Shown piece after piece: positions 1 to 11,481 of a stretch of 64,000 nt of DNA. The stretch spans positions 4,045,616 through 4,109,615 of the forward strand of contig CAADRB010000005.1 in the NCBI GenBank assembly GCA_900708905.1, in the 5' to 3' direction. Each line of letters starts with the position of its first letter. Within the stretch, counting starts at the first letter, position 1. The position numbers and the translations under genes were made by a program. This DNA comes from Hymenolepis diminuta (taxonomy: Eukaryota > Platyhelminthes > Cestoda > Cyclophyllidea > Hymenolepididae). Below the pieces are notes generated by a model that made no database searches, was not told the DNA's origin, and was given only the letters and a program-made list of their open reading frames with translations.

Positions 1-546
1 AAATAATGATACCTTTGGAGCTCCCAGAAAGCCCCATTCCACCGAATCATCACTATCAAACGGGTCGGTATGATAACTTGAATAGGATCGGTGAGGACTT
101 TTTTCGGAATCAGTTGAGGAGGGGGATGATGAGGATGCGGAAAGAAGTCGCCTCGAGAAGTTCTATCAAGTGAATGCACAATCTAGACAATCATGGTGCT
201 TACCCCTAGCTTTGATCTCATGAGTTTAGAGTTTGACTTAGGACTAGATTCGCTTGACGGAGACCCTCTCTTGTTATCTTTGGAGTCCTTCTCAGTCAGA
301 GAATTGGTCTAAAATCGATTTGACGTGTTAGGTTAGAGGAAAATGATGGTACCTTTGGAGCTCCCAGAAAGCCCCATTCCACCGAATCATCACTGTCAAA
401 CGGGTCGGTATGATAACCTGAATAGGATCGGTGAGGACTTTTTTCGGAATCAGTTGAGGAGGGGGATGATGTGGATGCAGAAAGAAGACGCTTCGAGAAG
501 TTCTATCAAGTGAATGCACAATCTAGACAATTTCGGTGCTTACCGG
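1..546. repeat. Tandem 340-bp repeat (two exons plus two introns), about 1.6 copies visible
   Basis: Bases about 11-206 and 351-546 match with 9 differences in about 196 positions (about 95%), offset exactly 340 bp. The unit equals intron (41) + exon (150) + intron (44) + exon (105) of the minus-strand gene. Duplicating a unit therefore adds 85 codons without changing the frame. The array continues past the left edge. Confidence 0.9.
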
Positions 547-756
547 TGGTATTATTCGTATTATTCCTATGTTGCTCTTTGTTTTATGTCCCTTTGAATT
601 TGTTTCCTTCCCTTTTTGAGGCCTTTTAAAATCATTGAAGGTAATTTCAACCGGTTTTTTATAGCGACTGCTTTTCCGATTTGTTTTTTGTTCAGTGTTC
701 TTCTCGTTGATATTTTTGTAGCTTTTCATTCCAAATTTAGTTGTATCTAACACAGC
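13..756 (-). CDS. 3-prime part of a multi-exon gene built of repeated small exons; unknown function; runs off left edge
   Basis: Four phase-0 exons can be joined on the minus strand: 756-544 (71 codons), 502-353 (50), 308-204 (35) and 162-13 (50). The introns are only 41, 44 and 41 bp, with donors GTAAGC, GTACCA and GTAAGC. The first exon is Lys/Asn-rich. Exons 2 and 4 encode a Ser/Asp-rich segment containing SYSGYHTDPFDSDDSVEWGF in exon 2 (one Gly-to-Ser difference in exon 4). Exon 3 is Ser/Lys-rich (GSPSSESSPKSNSK). No signal peptide, membrane segment or known domain is visible. The 5-prime end is uncertain: the frame is open back to 762, and AAAAGCAG before 756 is a possible acceptor, so more exons may lie upstream. 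The last exon ends at a donor (GTATCA) and the gene continues beyond base 1. The consistent phase and the coding-like reading in both copies of the repeat make a real gene likely. I do not recognise the family. Confidence 0.6.
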
Positions 757-3283
757 CTGCTTTTATAGTCTTTTAAATTGCTCACCTTAGAATTTCGCAA
801 CGGTTTATTGGTTTTTTATGTCTGATTGACTGTAATTTTAAATTGACCTTGAACGAATCGAGGATATTTTGAATACCACACTCTACGGTCGAAATTAGCA
901 GACATACATTGATTCTAAGGTCGTATCCAGCGTTCTCATTTTGCATTTGTTTCACATCTGAATTGAAGGCAGAAAATTTTAGGTCTATTTTAATATTGAG
1001 AGAGGAATATTATATTTCACCATAAAGGGAGAATAGAAAAAGAAGATCAATCTCTAGTATAAAAGCAATTCCGTGGATCTAAAGATTCCTGTGATTTATT
1101 CTTTTATCTGAAATTTTTATCATTTCAGCTCATGTCACCATAGAAATTCATTTTACTGTAATCAGATTAACTCTAATCATCTCCTATTATTTTTGCAAAC
1201 AGAAGATATTTCCTCTTGAAGTGATCGATCAACCATCTGAAGTAAGCTAATAGTTTATGGACGCTGTTATCCACGAACATGAATTAACTCGAAAAACAGG
1301 GAACAAATATTAAAAATTATAGATTACAGCGTTAAGCCGATGTAAAAATCATTTAGCCCAATTCTGAAGGTGAAAATTTGTATAACCTTCCGACATATTG
1401 ACCTTAATTTAAACTTCTCCTCTATCCGCTTCCATTTTCTCATTTTGAGGTGCTTTATCATTCCGTATGTTTAAATAATTCTCTTAAATGTGAAAAGGGA
1501 AAAAGTTTGTGTATTGTTTTCGATCATAAACAACTTGAACGTTCAATATAGTATGAACTAAGATCGTGACGCACGTTACTTCTGCTAATAAACGTTCTCT
1601 ACCGCTCATTTATATCTTCTTCCTGACTCCATTTAATTAGGCTAGGTAAATGCAGATTTGGTCGCAGCTTAAACGAGTTAATTCCCATATATGGTATTTA
1701 ACTAATTGACCAAAGTCCAAGGTGTATTTTGATAGGTCTGAAGATACGCCGAAGAGCAGTATATATATGAAACTCCAGGTTGATTTCGCTAATACCGAAT
1801 GTAGACCCAAAATGTATGTGTACAAGTTTTTAGAATCATCCGGGACTATTCTGTCTATGTACTCATCCGAGCACTAATATTAGCCCAAAACCTTACAATA
1901 CATTTAGAGATCAACTTTCAGTGTCATCCTAATTGATTTCTGGTTTACTCTTTTCCCTAATTCTTCAATATTGTTGTGTTTGTCAAGAGAGTGAGGTGAA
2001 ACTCGTGAATTAAAACTAAGCGTCATATTTTGGTGAGAATCGGCTCTTTTCTCCAATTTTTACTGTCCCTCGTGGATCATCCTGGCTCTAGCAGCAACCC
2101 TTTTGGATACAAAAAAATGTTGATAACTGACATCAGCATAGTCTCTTTTTAACTTTATCACGAATCTAACCTTGATTATATAGGAAATGTGGATTGAGAC
2201 GGTTTGACCAGTTGAGTTGTCAGTTTGCAAAGTAGCATCTTATTGTCAGGTTCAAAAAACGGTGCCAGAATGAAAACTTCAATTCAGAGCTATATAAGTA
2301 CCAATCACGACATAGAAGGTTTTTGACCATGCTTTGAAATATTTTCCTTCTCAACTTACACTAGCCGCATTTTCGTGCATCCATGCATGCTACTTCTAAA
2401 GGACTTAAACCACAACTGAGCAAAGTTCTGAATCAGCTTATAGAAATGTGAAATATGTGAGTTAAGTGCACAACGTAAGCCATATAAGCTTTGTTGTTTT
2501 GAAAAGAAGAATGAAGCGTACATAAAGGGTATATGAGCAAGAAAATAACTACGTTACCACATATTTGGTTGGGATAAGAATGCAAACCAGTGTGACATTC
2601 AGAAAAAACAAATAAGAAAGGGCATAAAGTTTTTAAGGCGCAGGAAAGATGATAAATTGGGATCAAAATGCAAAGAGTAGTAGCCACCTTGCTACCTTGC
2701 CACATTATCCACCAAGAGCGACAGTGACAGACGACTATATGATATAGCTGGTGATCATACCGCCCTCTCAGTTTGGCTTACTCCATTAATCCAATCTGTG
2801 CATTTATGGGTGTTACTTTTTGGTCCATCAAGGTTACTAGCCCACTTATAGATGTTACGTATTATAAAATTAATTACCTGGCTTTCGTACAGACGTATTT
2901 CAGGTCTTAACTTGCCTTATTCGTATTATTACCTCTACGCCACCGTTGCAATATAGTTGTTATTACCCTGTTATCAAATTTTACCAACTCGTGCTATATC
3001 GATTGGCATTTGCAATGCCCGCTACAATAAATGACATTATCAGAAACAGATTACTTTTAATCGACCGAATCTACTATATAATGAAAGATCCTTGTTATTT
3101 CTCATTATCTCTCTATATACCTTTAAAAAATCCCATCTTGGTCCTGAAACACATTACAATTTTTTAAAGTACTGATTCAAAGTGAATGCAAACGAATTCG
3201 TTCGAAAAATTTACTTTATTTGAAGGAACAATCAGTAATCCCCAATCGGTAATATTGACGTTAATTTTCTACTGAAATTGTTT
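757..3283. other. Intergenic stretch, nothing supported
   Basis: AT-rich sequence without joinable exons. The longest open frame (2433-2705, minus, 90 codons) starts with ATG and a signal-peptide-like hydrophobic stretch, but has no neighbours in phase. Confidence 0.6.
3215..3220 (-). terminator. Poly(A) signal of gene A
   Basis: AATAAA on the minus strand (TTTATT as given), about 65 bp past the TGA of gene A at 3284-3286. Confidence 0.6.
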
Positions 3284-4750
3284 TCAGTTGCACGTCACAA
3301 TGGAAGTTCTAAGAGAGCGTATTCTTTCTTCTGTGATCTTTAGAAAATTTTGCAAAACCTAAATGAAAATAAAGAATATTATATGCATATTAATTGATAA
3401 TAATTTTACGAGAATAAGACCCACTTCAATATCCGCCGTGTGATTAATGTAATCTTTAAAAATGCATGGATAGTGGCAACGCACTTCCTTTACATGGCAT
3501 TGTTCCTCTTGTTCCGATTCCTTCTTTTTAATAGTCGAAGCCACAGACTTGATTACTGAAGGGGCATCCCTCATCTTCTTTGGGAGCACATTGTACCGAT
3601 CATGCTGGTTGAAAAAATACGGGGATTCATCTAACTCAATTAACCGTTTCTTACCATTCTTGATGGTGGAGGTCTAATGCTATCTTCGTTATTCGTTTCT
3701 TGAAACTTAAAATTCCCTGTCTTAGGGTCTATTCCAAGTTCGTTAAGCTAAAAAAACAGCGCTCAAGATGCACGCTAAGTTATAGTCGAATTACCATGTC
3801 TATAACACGTATTTTGCGTGACGGATAGTGATTTTCTTTGTCATTTTCATTTTTATGTCTAAAAGAATTAAATGAAGATTGAGAATCAGATGATTCTCCT
3901 TCCTGCGAATCTTCATTGGATGAGTCTGTTGTAGTAGAATCTCCCTCTGAGTTGTCTAGGTTTTTGAAGATCTCCTCGGGGTGTGGAGGCATCTGAAAAT
4001 GTTCCAAAAGTTGGCAAAGGAATATACTTACCAGTGCAGTAAATGGTTTCTTGGGCATTTTTATTCTAGCAGCCATATGCTCCAGCTGAAATAAGTATCG
4101 TAAAATTAAAAAACCATGAATAAAGCAGTCTTACCCTTTCAAGCCATGTGGGTATAGGTGACTCATGTTTCCCCTTCTCAAGATCGTCATCGTCATAATA
4201 TTCGAAATATACTGTAGTTCTATTTGAATTCGGTTCCCCAAGCAATTTGGGTTTTAGTATATTCAGAATGCATGCATAAAGGGGAGCATCTTTCAAAATT
4301 AACGATACGATCTAAAGGATAAAGTGACTCCATAGAAAAAAATGTATGGAAATGTGTGTACCAATTTAGCAAAACTCATGTTTTCCTTCACTTCTTCAGG
4401 AGTGAACTTTTCCAGCAGGGCTTTCACCTTGGGATTTCTTACGCAGTTAATAGCCTCGTGCCATTTCTTCATTTCTTCCTCATCGTGATCTGGGAGGGCC
4501 CTAACTTTTTCTACTCTCTTTGGATCTTTGCGTGCAGTTTCACGCATAAATTTCGCACCATAACTTCTCTTCAGGTCATCAGGAGTAGATTTACGTTTAT
4601 TAATATTTGGCTTCTAAAATGAAATGATAAAAGAGGGATGAAAGAAGGATATAATTGACCTACCTTTCTTTCGTGCAATGAGGATTGTGCATGCCTCGAC
4701 GAGCCGGAAAAATCTGATGGTTTTTTAACAGTCCTACGTTGCGCTGGCAT
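3284..4750 (-). CDS. Gene A: tandem paralog of gene B, unknown acidic/charged protein, 8 exons
   Basis: Exons on the minus strand: 4750-4664 (starts ATG, MPAQRRTVKK), 4613-4362, 4311-4135, 4085-4032, 3992-3795, 3747-3655, 3604-3425 and 3358-3284 (TGA). They have 29, 84, 59, 18, 66, 31, 60 and 25 codons including the stop, all phase 0, about 371 aa. Introns are 36-70 bp, all GT-AG. No signal peptide or membrane helix is visible. The N-terminus is basic; the middle has a conserved ESPIPTWLER / KMPKKPFTAL / PPHPEEIFKN block followed by a Ser/Asp/Glu-rich low-complexity run (DSSNEDSQEGES). Exon 7 carries a Cys pair (RCHYPC) that gene B also has (YQCPC). Compared with B, gene A stops at the equivalent of B exon 8 and lacks B exons 9-11. 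The intron after exon 7 (GTGGGT donor) is inferred by alignment to B. A few bases before the ATG no strong acceptor is seen, so the true start is moderately certain. I do not recognise the family; it may be flatworm-specific. Confidence 0.7.
3902..4165. repeat. 264-bp tract identical to 8677-8940 (copy in gene A)
   Basis: Read base by base, this segment matches 8677-8940 with no difference (offset 4775). It covers part of exon 5, two complete introns, exon 4 and part of exon 3. Flanking exons of genes A and B are clearly diverged, which points to recent gene conversion rather than simple recent duplication. Confidence 0.9.
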
Positions 4751-6283
4751 CACAGTACGCTCTCGAAAAAATTCACTAACCGATTAAATAGATGAACTCT
4801 CTCTTCACATTTATATAGTCATGTCTAATTTTTTGAAAAATACCAAATCTAAAATTTCATTGGAACACGCTGACCTTAATGTGAAGCTTTGGTGTAATCT
4901 GAAGTTCAAATTGATTTCGAATTTTTTTCTAGATTGACCTTAATTTATTAGAGAATATTTCGGTAAATTTTAAACTATTTCTGGAAGTAGAGTTTGCGTA
5001 AACAGTCATAAACGCCAACATCAGCATTATTAATTGGAAATAAGGCAAAATTTCACAAATTTTCACTGTTAAGGCATGAAGGAGGAGAAAACAATTTCGC
5101 AGTTTTTAAAAGAGGAAATGAGAGATTGTATTTTCCTAGGTGATACATACTTTGATCGAACTGTAGAATCAGCACTTTGTCCGATTCCTCGAATATAATT
5201 ACGATCAGGATTTTTAGCGTTATTGAAATTGAAATTCACGTAAGGGGAGTACAGTTAGGAACCGTCTTAGATAAACCGTCTTCAGTAAGGAAAATCATAT
5301 AGCTAAGGAGAATTAATAGGATGAGTGATGGAAATAAGATCAAGAAATACAATGAGTACGAAGGGTGAGGGGAAGCGGCCATCTTGCCAGCATGACCACA
5401 GTCCTCATCCCTGACTGAGAGGCATGAAGATAAGTATATGTTTATCACATATTTCGGCGAGAATTCTAATTGAACATTATCCAAACTCATGATTAAGGTC
5501 TTCCAAGTTACTTCTCTGATCTTCTATATTAAGTTTATATGAGCTGCTTAACATAGTGCAAAATTATTTCAATTTCTTAATTTTTAGCAGAAAATATGAA
5601 TTGAGAAGACAAATTCGACTCTCATTGGGTAGATTTCACTCAGTAATTCGGCTGACGAATCTGAAATTTGATTTTTGCAACGTGAACTACCAAATAAAAG
5701 TAAATATTTTACCACCCAAATCCAAAATTCGATGAGATAGGACATTTGGTATGTGACTGTACTCTAGGCACGTTTTCGATGGCCCTCCCTTGATGCTCAA
5801 TTGGATCTACTCTTAACCGCTTTTAGTTGCTTAACAACAATGAAAAATTTTTAACTTTTTTGCTTCGCTGCGAGTTAAAGGAATGTAATAATGACACTCA
5901 AATACTTTATATGTACTGCAGTATCCTTTAGGGGCTTTATCCCATCGAGAGTTCTTTACTCATTAATTTTTAAAAAAATTTCATTAACAAGTTTCTAGAA
6001 GGGTGTCCTAAAGATATGTATTATTTAGTGCGAATAATTCTCTCAGGACTGTCACCACATAAATATTCAAGTGAGCTATTTCCAAAGTCTCATTATTAGT
6101 AAAATGGGTATATTGTCAAGTTAGTAAGTGTCTCCAGGATTGTCGTGCCCATGCACCTTGGTGAATGTAATCGTCCGATTTTATTTATAAATTGTAATAT
6201 TGTGCAGGCGAACTGATAGCTTTAAGGTAATATTTATGCAGAGAAGGCAGGAAGATATAGTCTAGGGGTTCATGGGTAGGAAC
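4751..6283. other. Intergenic, with a possible dispersed repeat
   Basis: No exon chain found. Around 5330-5400 a stretch resembles 28385-28430 (shared core of the form GGAAGCG-CCATCTTG), suggesting a dispersed repeat. The minus-strand open frame at 5236-5490, with a hydrophobic run, lies in this repeat and is probably not a gene. Confidence 0.4.
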
Positions 6284-6472
6284 TTAAGAGCCCAACTCCA
6301 TCTTCTGATTTTTTGTCTGAATCTGTAAAGATTGTATAAGCATCGTGTCCAAACCGTCAGTTACCTGCGCTTCTGAGATTGCACTTTTGAGCTCTGCGTA
6401 GAACTTATCGTTTACTATCGCAGAGTCTGAGCAGGGTGGATATGGGAGGGTGAGAGTTAATACCAAATTCAT
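6284..6472 (-). CDS. Possible 3-prime end of a small unrecognised gene
   Basis: On the minus strand a good acceptor (CACCCTCCCATATCCACCCTGCTCAG) precedes an exon reading SAIVNDKFYAELKSAISEAQ. A GTAACT donor follows, then a 42-bp intron ending TTTACAG and a last exon IQTKNQKMELGS with stop at 6284. An AATAAA on the minus strand lies about 100 bp beyond (6180-6185). Because the short intron is a multiple of three without a stop, the whole 62-codon frame also reads through. No upstream exon could be joined, so this is either a partial gene, an alternative end of gene B, or chance. Confidence 0.3.
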   Translation of the reverse strand: MNLVLTLTLPYPPCSDSAIVNDKFYAELKSAISEAQVTDGLDTMLIQSLQIQTKNQKMELGS

Positions 6473-7268
6473 TTTGGAATTTTATAGTTATTTAAAAGAT
6501 ATTTTACGCTAATAGCTTCATGAAATTGGTTCTATTACTTAATTTCCGTTTCTAAGTATCTAAATCGACTTGTATTCGGTAACTAAAACCTCTACCCATT
6601 ACAACTGACTCAAAGATCTTAATAAGTTAAGAGGAAAAAATTGCAGACTCTAAATTTTAGACTTCTAGAAAATCACTCTTCTCGTCTTCTAATAATTCCT
6701 TCAATTGGCTCTACAATATCTATTTCCTCTAAATTAAAGCGCTTAATTTTTATTGAAATTAAAAAAACAATGAATGATAGTGTGTACTACTTGTTCGTCC
6801 TCAGCTTAGCAGGGCATTTTTAGGTCAGGGTCGCCCTTGTTTTACTTGCTTCCGGTGCCCTCTAAAATTAATGTTTCATTCGATGATATCTAAAAGGTGA
6901 GAGACCCGAATATCGTGAAAAAATGCAGTAAAAATATATGAAATTTCTGTAAGTTTTCACGCTATCCGTGTAGCAGATGCTACTTCCTTCGGCACTCAAA
7001 ACTTAATTTATTCAATTAACTGGATGGTGTCGACACTTCCATCCTGAGAGTCTCGAAGCTGGCAAGTTAGAACATGGATTAGATACGATTTGCAGTTAGT
7101 AGAAATCAGCATAACTTGGTTCAAATCAAGGTCATCAAGGTCATTTTTGAGTACCTACTCTATTCGACACTTAAAAACTTCATATGGAATGGAAACACGG
7201 TTGTTAAGCGCAGATACTATCAGTCAAGGTTAATCTCAGAATATTAAATTTATTAGCAGTTCCTACGG

Positions 7269-7438
7269 TTAGTCTTTAAGTCGTCCAACAGCGTTAACGA
7301 TACCCCGGCCCACACCGCACCTGACAGCGGGACTGGTGGTCGGAACAAAATCTCTCATTCCTCCTCCAATATCTCGGCCTTCATACATTAATCTTTTTCC
7401 GATTTCAGTGCGAAAACACAGAATAAAAAGCGTCAACA
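7269..7438 (-). other. Candidate alternative last exon downstream of gene B
   Basis: After an acceptor (GATACAG at 7439-7445) a phase-1 reading gives VLTLFILCF, then a Gly/Arg-rich tail ending GRGIVNAVGRLKD and TAA at 7269. AATAAA on the minus strand follows 16 bp later (7248-7253). Exon 10 of gene B ends in phase 1, so it could splice to either this exon or exon 11. The acceptor has a weak pyrimidine tract and the evidence is thin. Confidence 0.25.
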
Positions 7439-7568
7439 CTGTATCTATATTATTTAAACGAATTAAACAAGAAACTGATAGCACTGATTTAATAAAATGT
7501 AGTACAGATAGAGTACAAAACAAGTGACAACGATTTTCTATTTAAATAAAAATCGATGACGTGGCCTT

Positions 7569-9588
7569 CTATTTTCCACTGATAAATCCATATGATCGCC
7601 TTGCAGCCGCTAATGCATCAGCTAGAAGCATACAAATGATAATATGATAATTAAATTAAGCAACAGGCATCTTTTAAATTAAAACTAACTGACCAATGAA
7701 CTCTTCAGCAGTCTTCGTCTGACGGTGATTCGATTTGAAATGTTTATCCTAAAAATCGATTCAGTTTTAATAATATTTATAAAAGTCTTCTATTGATATA
7801 AATTAATTTTAAATAACGTACATTCACAGAAGATTTGGTTGATAATTTCCCGTTGACGTCAATGTTACGACTATTAACAATGTTTGACTAAAGAATTACA
7901 CATTCATCATTTGTGTTCTGTAATTCAACTTACAATAACAGTCTTTTCCTTCTTTTCGGTTGGTGGTTGGGTTGGATTAAGTCCACCAACAGTTAAAGAG
8001 TGTATTTTTGCCTGCATCTTTGAACATAAGTTACTCATTTGCTAAAATGATACATCTTTAACTGACTCAAAGGAGACCTACTTCAACATCCGTTGTGTTA
8101 TGAATATAATTTTCAAAATAGCATGGACACTGGTAACCAGGTTCTTTAACTTTCTTAATCACATCATCTGATTTCTTAGAATCGCTTCCAATAGCATTTA
8201 CACTTAATGCCTTACGTAACTCCGATCTGAATTGTTCTCTTATTTTATACATATCACGAAGATGCAGAGCCTTGTGGGGTGATAAGGGTTCTTTTTTCGT
8301 CTTGCAAATATCGAGACCAAACCTATTATACTAAAGGGAGAAAGAAAATGAATCAAAATTGATTTGCCGAATCTTACTGCTGCCGTTAATGGAGTACCGA
8401 TTTTCCCTTCAGATTCTTTATCCGATGCACTTGTAGATGATGTATGAACACTCTTATCACCTTCTGTTTTCAGTTTCCCTGTCTTTGGATCAATTCCAAG
8501 CTTATTCAACTAAAAGAAAAAGTCACCAAAATGCAGGCTGGGTTATTATTAAATTACCAGATCTATAACACGTGGATTCTCTAAAGTATCCAGATCATCT
8601 TCGTCGTCTTCATTGCTAGAATAAGTTAATGAAGAGAGCGATGAACTTTGAAATTGAGAATCACATGATTCCCCCTCCTGCGAATCTTCATTGGATGAGT
8701 CTGTTGTAGTAGAATCTCCCTCTGAGTTGTCTAGGTTTTTGAAGATCTCCTCGGGGTGTGGAGGCATCTGAAAATGTTCCAAAAGTTGGCAAAGGAATAT
8801 ACTTACCAGTGCAGTAAATGGTTTCTTGGGCATTTTTATTCTAGCAGCCATATGCTCCAGCTGAAATAAGTATCGTAAAATTAAAAAACCATGAATAAAG
8901 CAGTCTTACCCTTTCAAGCCATGTGGGTATAGGTGACTCACGATTCTCTTTTTCAATTCCATTTTCTTTATCGGTATTATCAACATCGGGAATCGCTGAA
9001 GCTTCATTTGAAATCGGTTCTCGTATTAGTTTATCCCTGAGTATGTGCATTGTGCAAACATAGAGAGCCGGATCTTTCGAAATCAATGATATTAACTACA
9101 TGAAACATTTTAGAGTTCAATAAAAAAACTTGCATTTTTAGCAAAGCGCATTGTATCCAAGCTCTTTTCTTCATGTTCGGGTGACGAAGTCGAAGAAACG
9201 TGGAAATTAATTTGTTTCATAGATTTCTCTGGGGACGCATAAGTAGAATTTTTCTTCATGGGTTTTGCCTTTGGGTTTCTTATGAAGTTGATGGCCTCGT
9301 CCCATCTCTTTATTCCTTCCTCATCGCGATCAGGATAATCCACAAGCTTATGGGACTGTTTTGGATCAAAAATGAAGGCAACTTCGCATCCCGTTTCACA
9401 CATTTTCTTCACCACATCATAAATCAGTTGCATGTTGTGTCGTCGCCTTATGAGAGCCTCGCTGTCTTCAACACCATCCGCGATCTAAAATAAATGGATA
9501 AAAGATAGGATTAGGTAAGATTCCAATGATTTACATCCGAATCAGCCGATGGAGGGAAAGAAGACGATGAGAGCCTATCATAGCTCAT
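7569..9588 (-). CDS. Gene B: longer tandem paralog of gene A, unknown protein, 11 exons
   Basis: Exons on the minus strand: 9588-9535 (ATG, MSYDRLSSSSFPPSADSD), 9484-9134, 9095-8910, 8860-8807, 8767-8558, 8509-8378, 8330-8082, 8041-7934, 7887-7822, 7748-7694 and 7621-7569 (TAG). All junctions are phase 0 except the last (phase 1); about 505 aa. The intron after exon 2 uses a GC donor (GCAAGT), the rest GT. Exon 2 aligns with gene A through DRDEEGIKRWDEAINFIRNP against DHDEEEMKKWHEAINCVRNP. Exons 3-5 share the PTWLER, KMPKKPFTAL and PPHPEEIFKN block. Exon 5 adds an acidic tail (SSNEDDEDDLDTLENP). Exon 7 has YQCPC. Exons 9-11, absent from A, end in ADALAAARRSYGFISGK. The donor before exon 11 (GTCAGT) is weak; reading on instead would stop seven codons later. 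The protein looks soluble and intrinsically disordered in part. Function unknown. Confidence 0.75.
8677..8940. repeat. 264-bp tract identical to 3902-4165 (copy in gene B)
   Basis: Partner of the gene A tract at a constant offset of 4775 bp. It includes the introns 8861-8909 and 8768-8806, which carry no visible substitution. Confidence 0.9.
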
Positions 9589-11460
9589 TATATCACTAAG
9601 AATACTCTTATCAACTTTCAAAGGGTTCGCTGCCACACAATTTGACATTTAACTGAATCCAGAAGCGCTCTATTTGAAAAATGACTACGAAGTTACAAAG
9701 TTTCTTGGAGATTAGTAATCGCAAAATTTTGAAGATGTTATCTGATCTGAAGTGAGCAATATTCAAAAGTTGAGAATCTAGGTTTCCAGGTATCGCTGTA
9801 TTCGTAATCAATAATGCAGAAGAATTTACATGTGTTCAAATGAATTAGACTCCTAACGGGTTAAAAGCCCCTTATTGAAATGACCAACTTACGCATTCCA
9901 CAAATAATTTGTCCTTCGAACAATTTCGAAGAGCAAAATACCGAAAGAGTTAAACTAGGTAAGGCTTGATTTTTAGTTCTTTCGTGAAGTAGTAATATTT
10001 TTTTCATGTAGTTTATCGAAAGCTTTAATTTTGGTATTTTTCTATATTACTGTGTAGAGCACTCAAATTCTTGCTTTTTAGCACTCCTAATGAATGGATC
10101 AGAAGCATTCTAAAACCTCTTCAATGGAGAAATTCGCGTTTTGTTACTCACTTTTTACTGACTTTATACAGTGCAGTTGGCGGTTCTAATCATCTCCAGT
10201 TTGATAATAATTAATAATTAATCTCCTTGACGCCTGAAATCTAGTTTTTGTTTTTATTCAGTTAATTTGAAATAGTTATATCAGAGGTGTGATTTGTGCT
10301 GTGAACATTTAGTTAAAACCAAGATCTCCAATTATCTCAGGTTGAGGCTAGGGACCGCCGATCCTCTCTAGACGTTATTTTTCTGAGCGCTTGGATGGTG
10401 CTCAACTTTCAAGAGAAGACATTTAAAACCCTCAAAGGAGAAATACTATTTCACTATGACTTGATCGTTAGTTCGTTCATTTATATTATGAATTCAGTAG
10501 TCAATTTGAGACTTGACCTGAGATTAGAACTCTGTTCGACTCCCGTTAGATCAGGCTGTTTAATCAATAAATCAGTTGCGTGGATTTTCGCTCATTTACG
10601 GTGACGACTTTTCTTCTCTCATTAGTGAAGGTTGAGGGTAAGTAAATATATTTTTATTGTTATTTTCCCTAATAAGACAGAGAATGCATGTCAATTCTAT
10701 TTATAATCCTAGATGGCAAGTATTTTTCCAGATATTGTAACAGGAATAGCAGTTTTAATCTGTGAGAGTGATCAATGTACATCTACTTATTCAGAGGTCA
10801 CAGGGTCAGTGCTCATCGTTGCACGTCTAGTAGTGGGGAGAGCTGCATAGGTTATTTCTGATCAACAAAATTGGTGTCAGATGCCAACCTTCTGCTCAAG
10901 TTGAGTGGTATTAATCGTTTCTTAATGGGCACGAGGTTAATTATTCACAGAAATCTTCAAAATGTTTTTTAATATATGACGTATGGAATGCGTTGGAATT
11001 TTATTAATAAAATTCCAAAATTTACCAAATTAGGCTATTACTAATTGAGTGTATTCAGTAGCATCGAAGCGTTTATTTGAAACAGCATTAAGCAAAGAAT
11101 CGGTGGATTGAAAGTAGGGTAATAGAACAGAAACTTACATAAATGAGCGGTGGAAATGAAACCTGTTGAAATTGAGAGCAACTTATCATATATGCCCTTG
11201 GAATTTGGAATTCATATGAATTTTATGGTAAAGTTGATAAAAGAACTCTCCTGAAAGTTTTTAGATTTCAATTTTGATAAATATTTCCTAATATGTTGCA
11301 TTTTGGTCCTATTATATCTTTTGCATTAGAGAATGCTAAAGTCGATAATTTGGCATTCTTTGAACTTATTAAATCGTAAAAATTATTATAGCTCTGACCT
11401 TTTTATCGCCTCCAGTATAAGCCAGAAGGAGCTTATAATTTTCAAATTATTCTCTAATTT
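9589..11460. other. Intergenic between divergent genes B (minus) and C (plus)
   Basis: Both flanking genes are transcribed away from this 1.9-kb segment, so it probably holds both promoters. No TATA box or other defined element stands out, and no exon chain was found. Confidence 0.5.
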
Positions 11461-11481
11461 CAGAGTTATAAAAATCATATT
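11450..11481 (+). promoter_or_regulatory. Probable splice acceptor (possibly trans-splice) just upstream of gene C ATG
   Basis: A pyrimidine-rich TTCTCTAATTTCAG ends at 11463, 18 bases before the ATG at 11482. With no coding exon visible upstream, this fits spliced-leader trans-splicing, which is common in flatworms. It could also be the 3-prime end of a 5-prime UTR intron. Confidence 0.4.

Noticed and set aside
2433..2705. 90-codon minus-strand frame with a signal-peptide-like start
   Set aside because: It stands alone, without a partner exon or convincing donor. Hydrophobic frames are common in AT-rich DNA.
5236..5490. 84-codon minus-strand frame with a hydrophobic membrane-like run
   Set aside because: It overlaps a stretch similar to 28385-28430, so it is probably repeat-derived. 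There are no joinable exons.
10520..10560. Possible tRNA gene (GTTCGACTCC, TpsiC-like)
   Set aside because: No matching acceptor stem, D arm or anticodon arm could be laid out around it.
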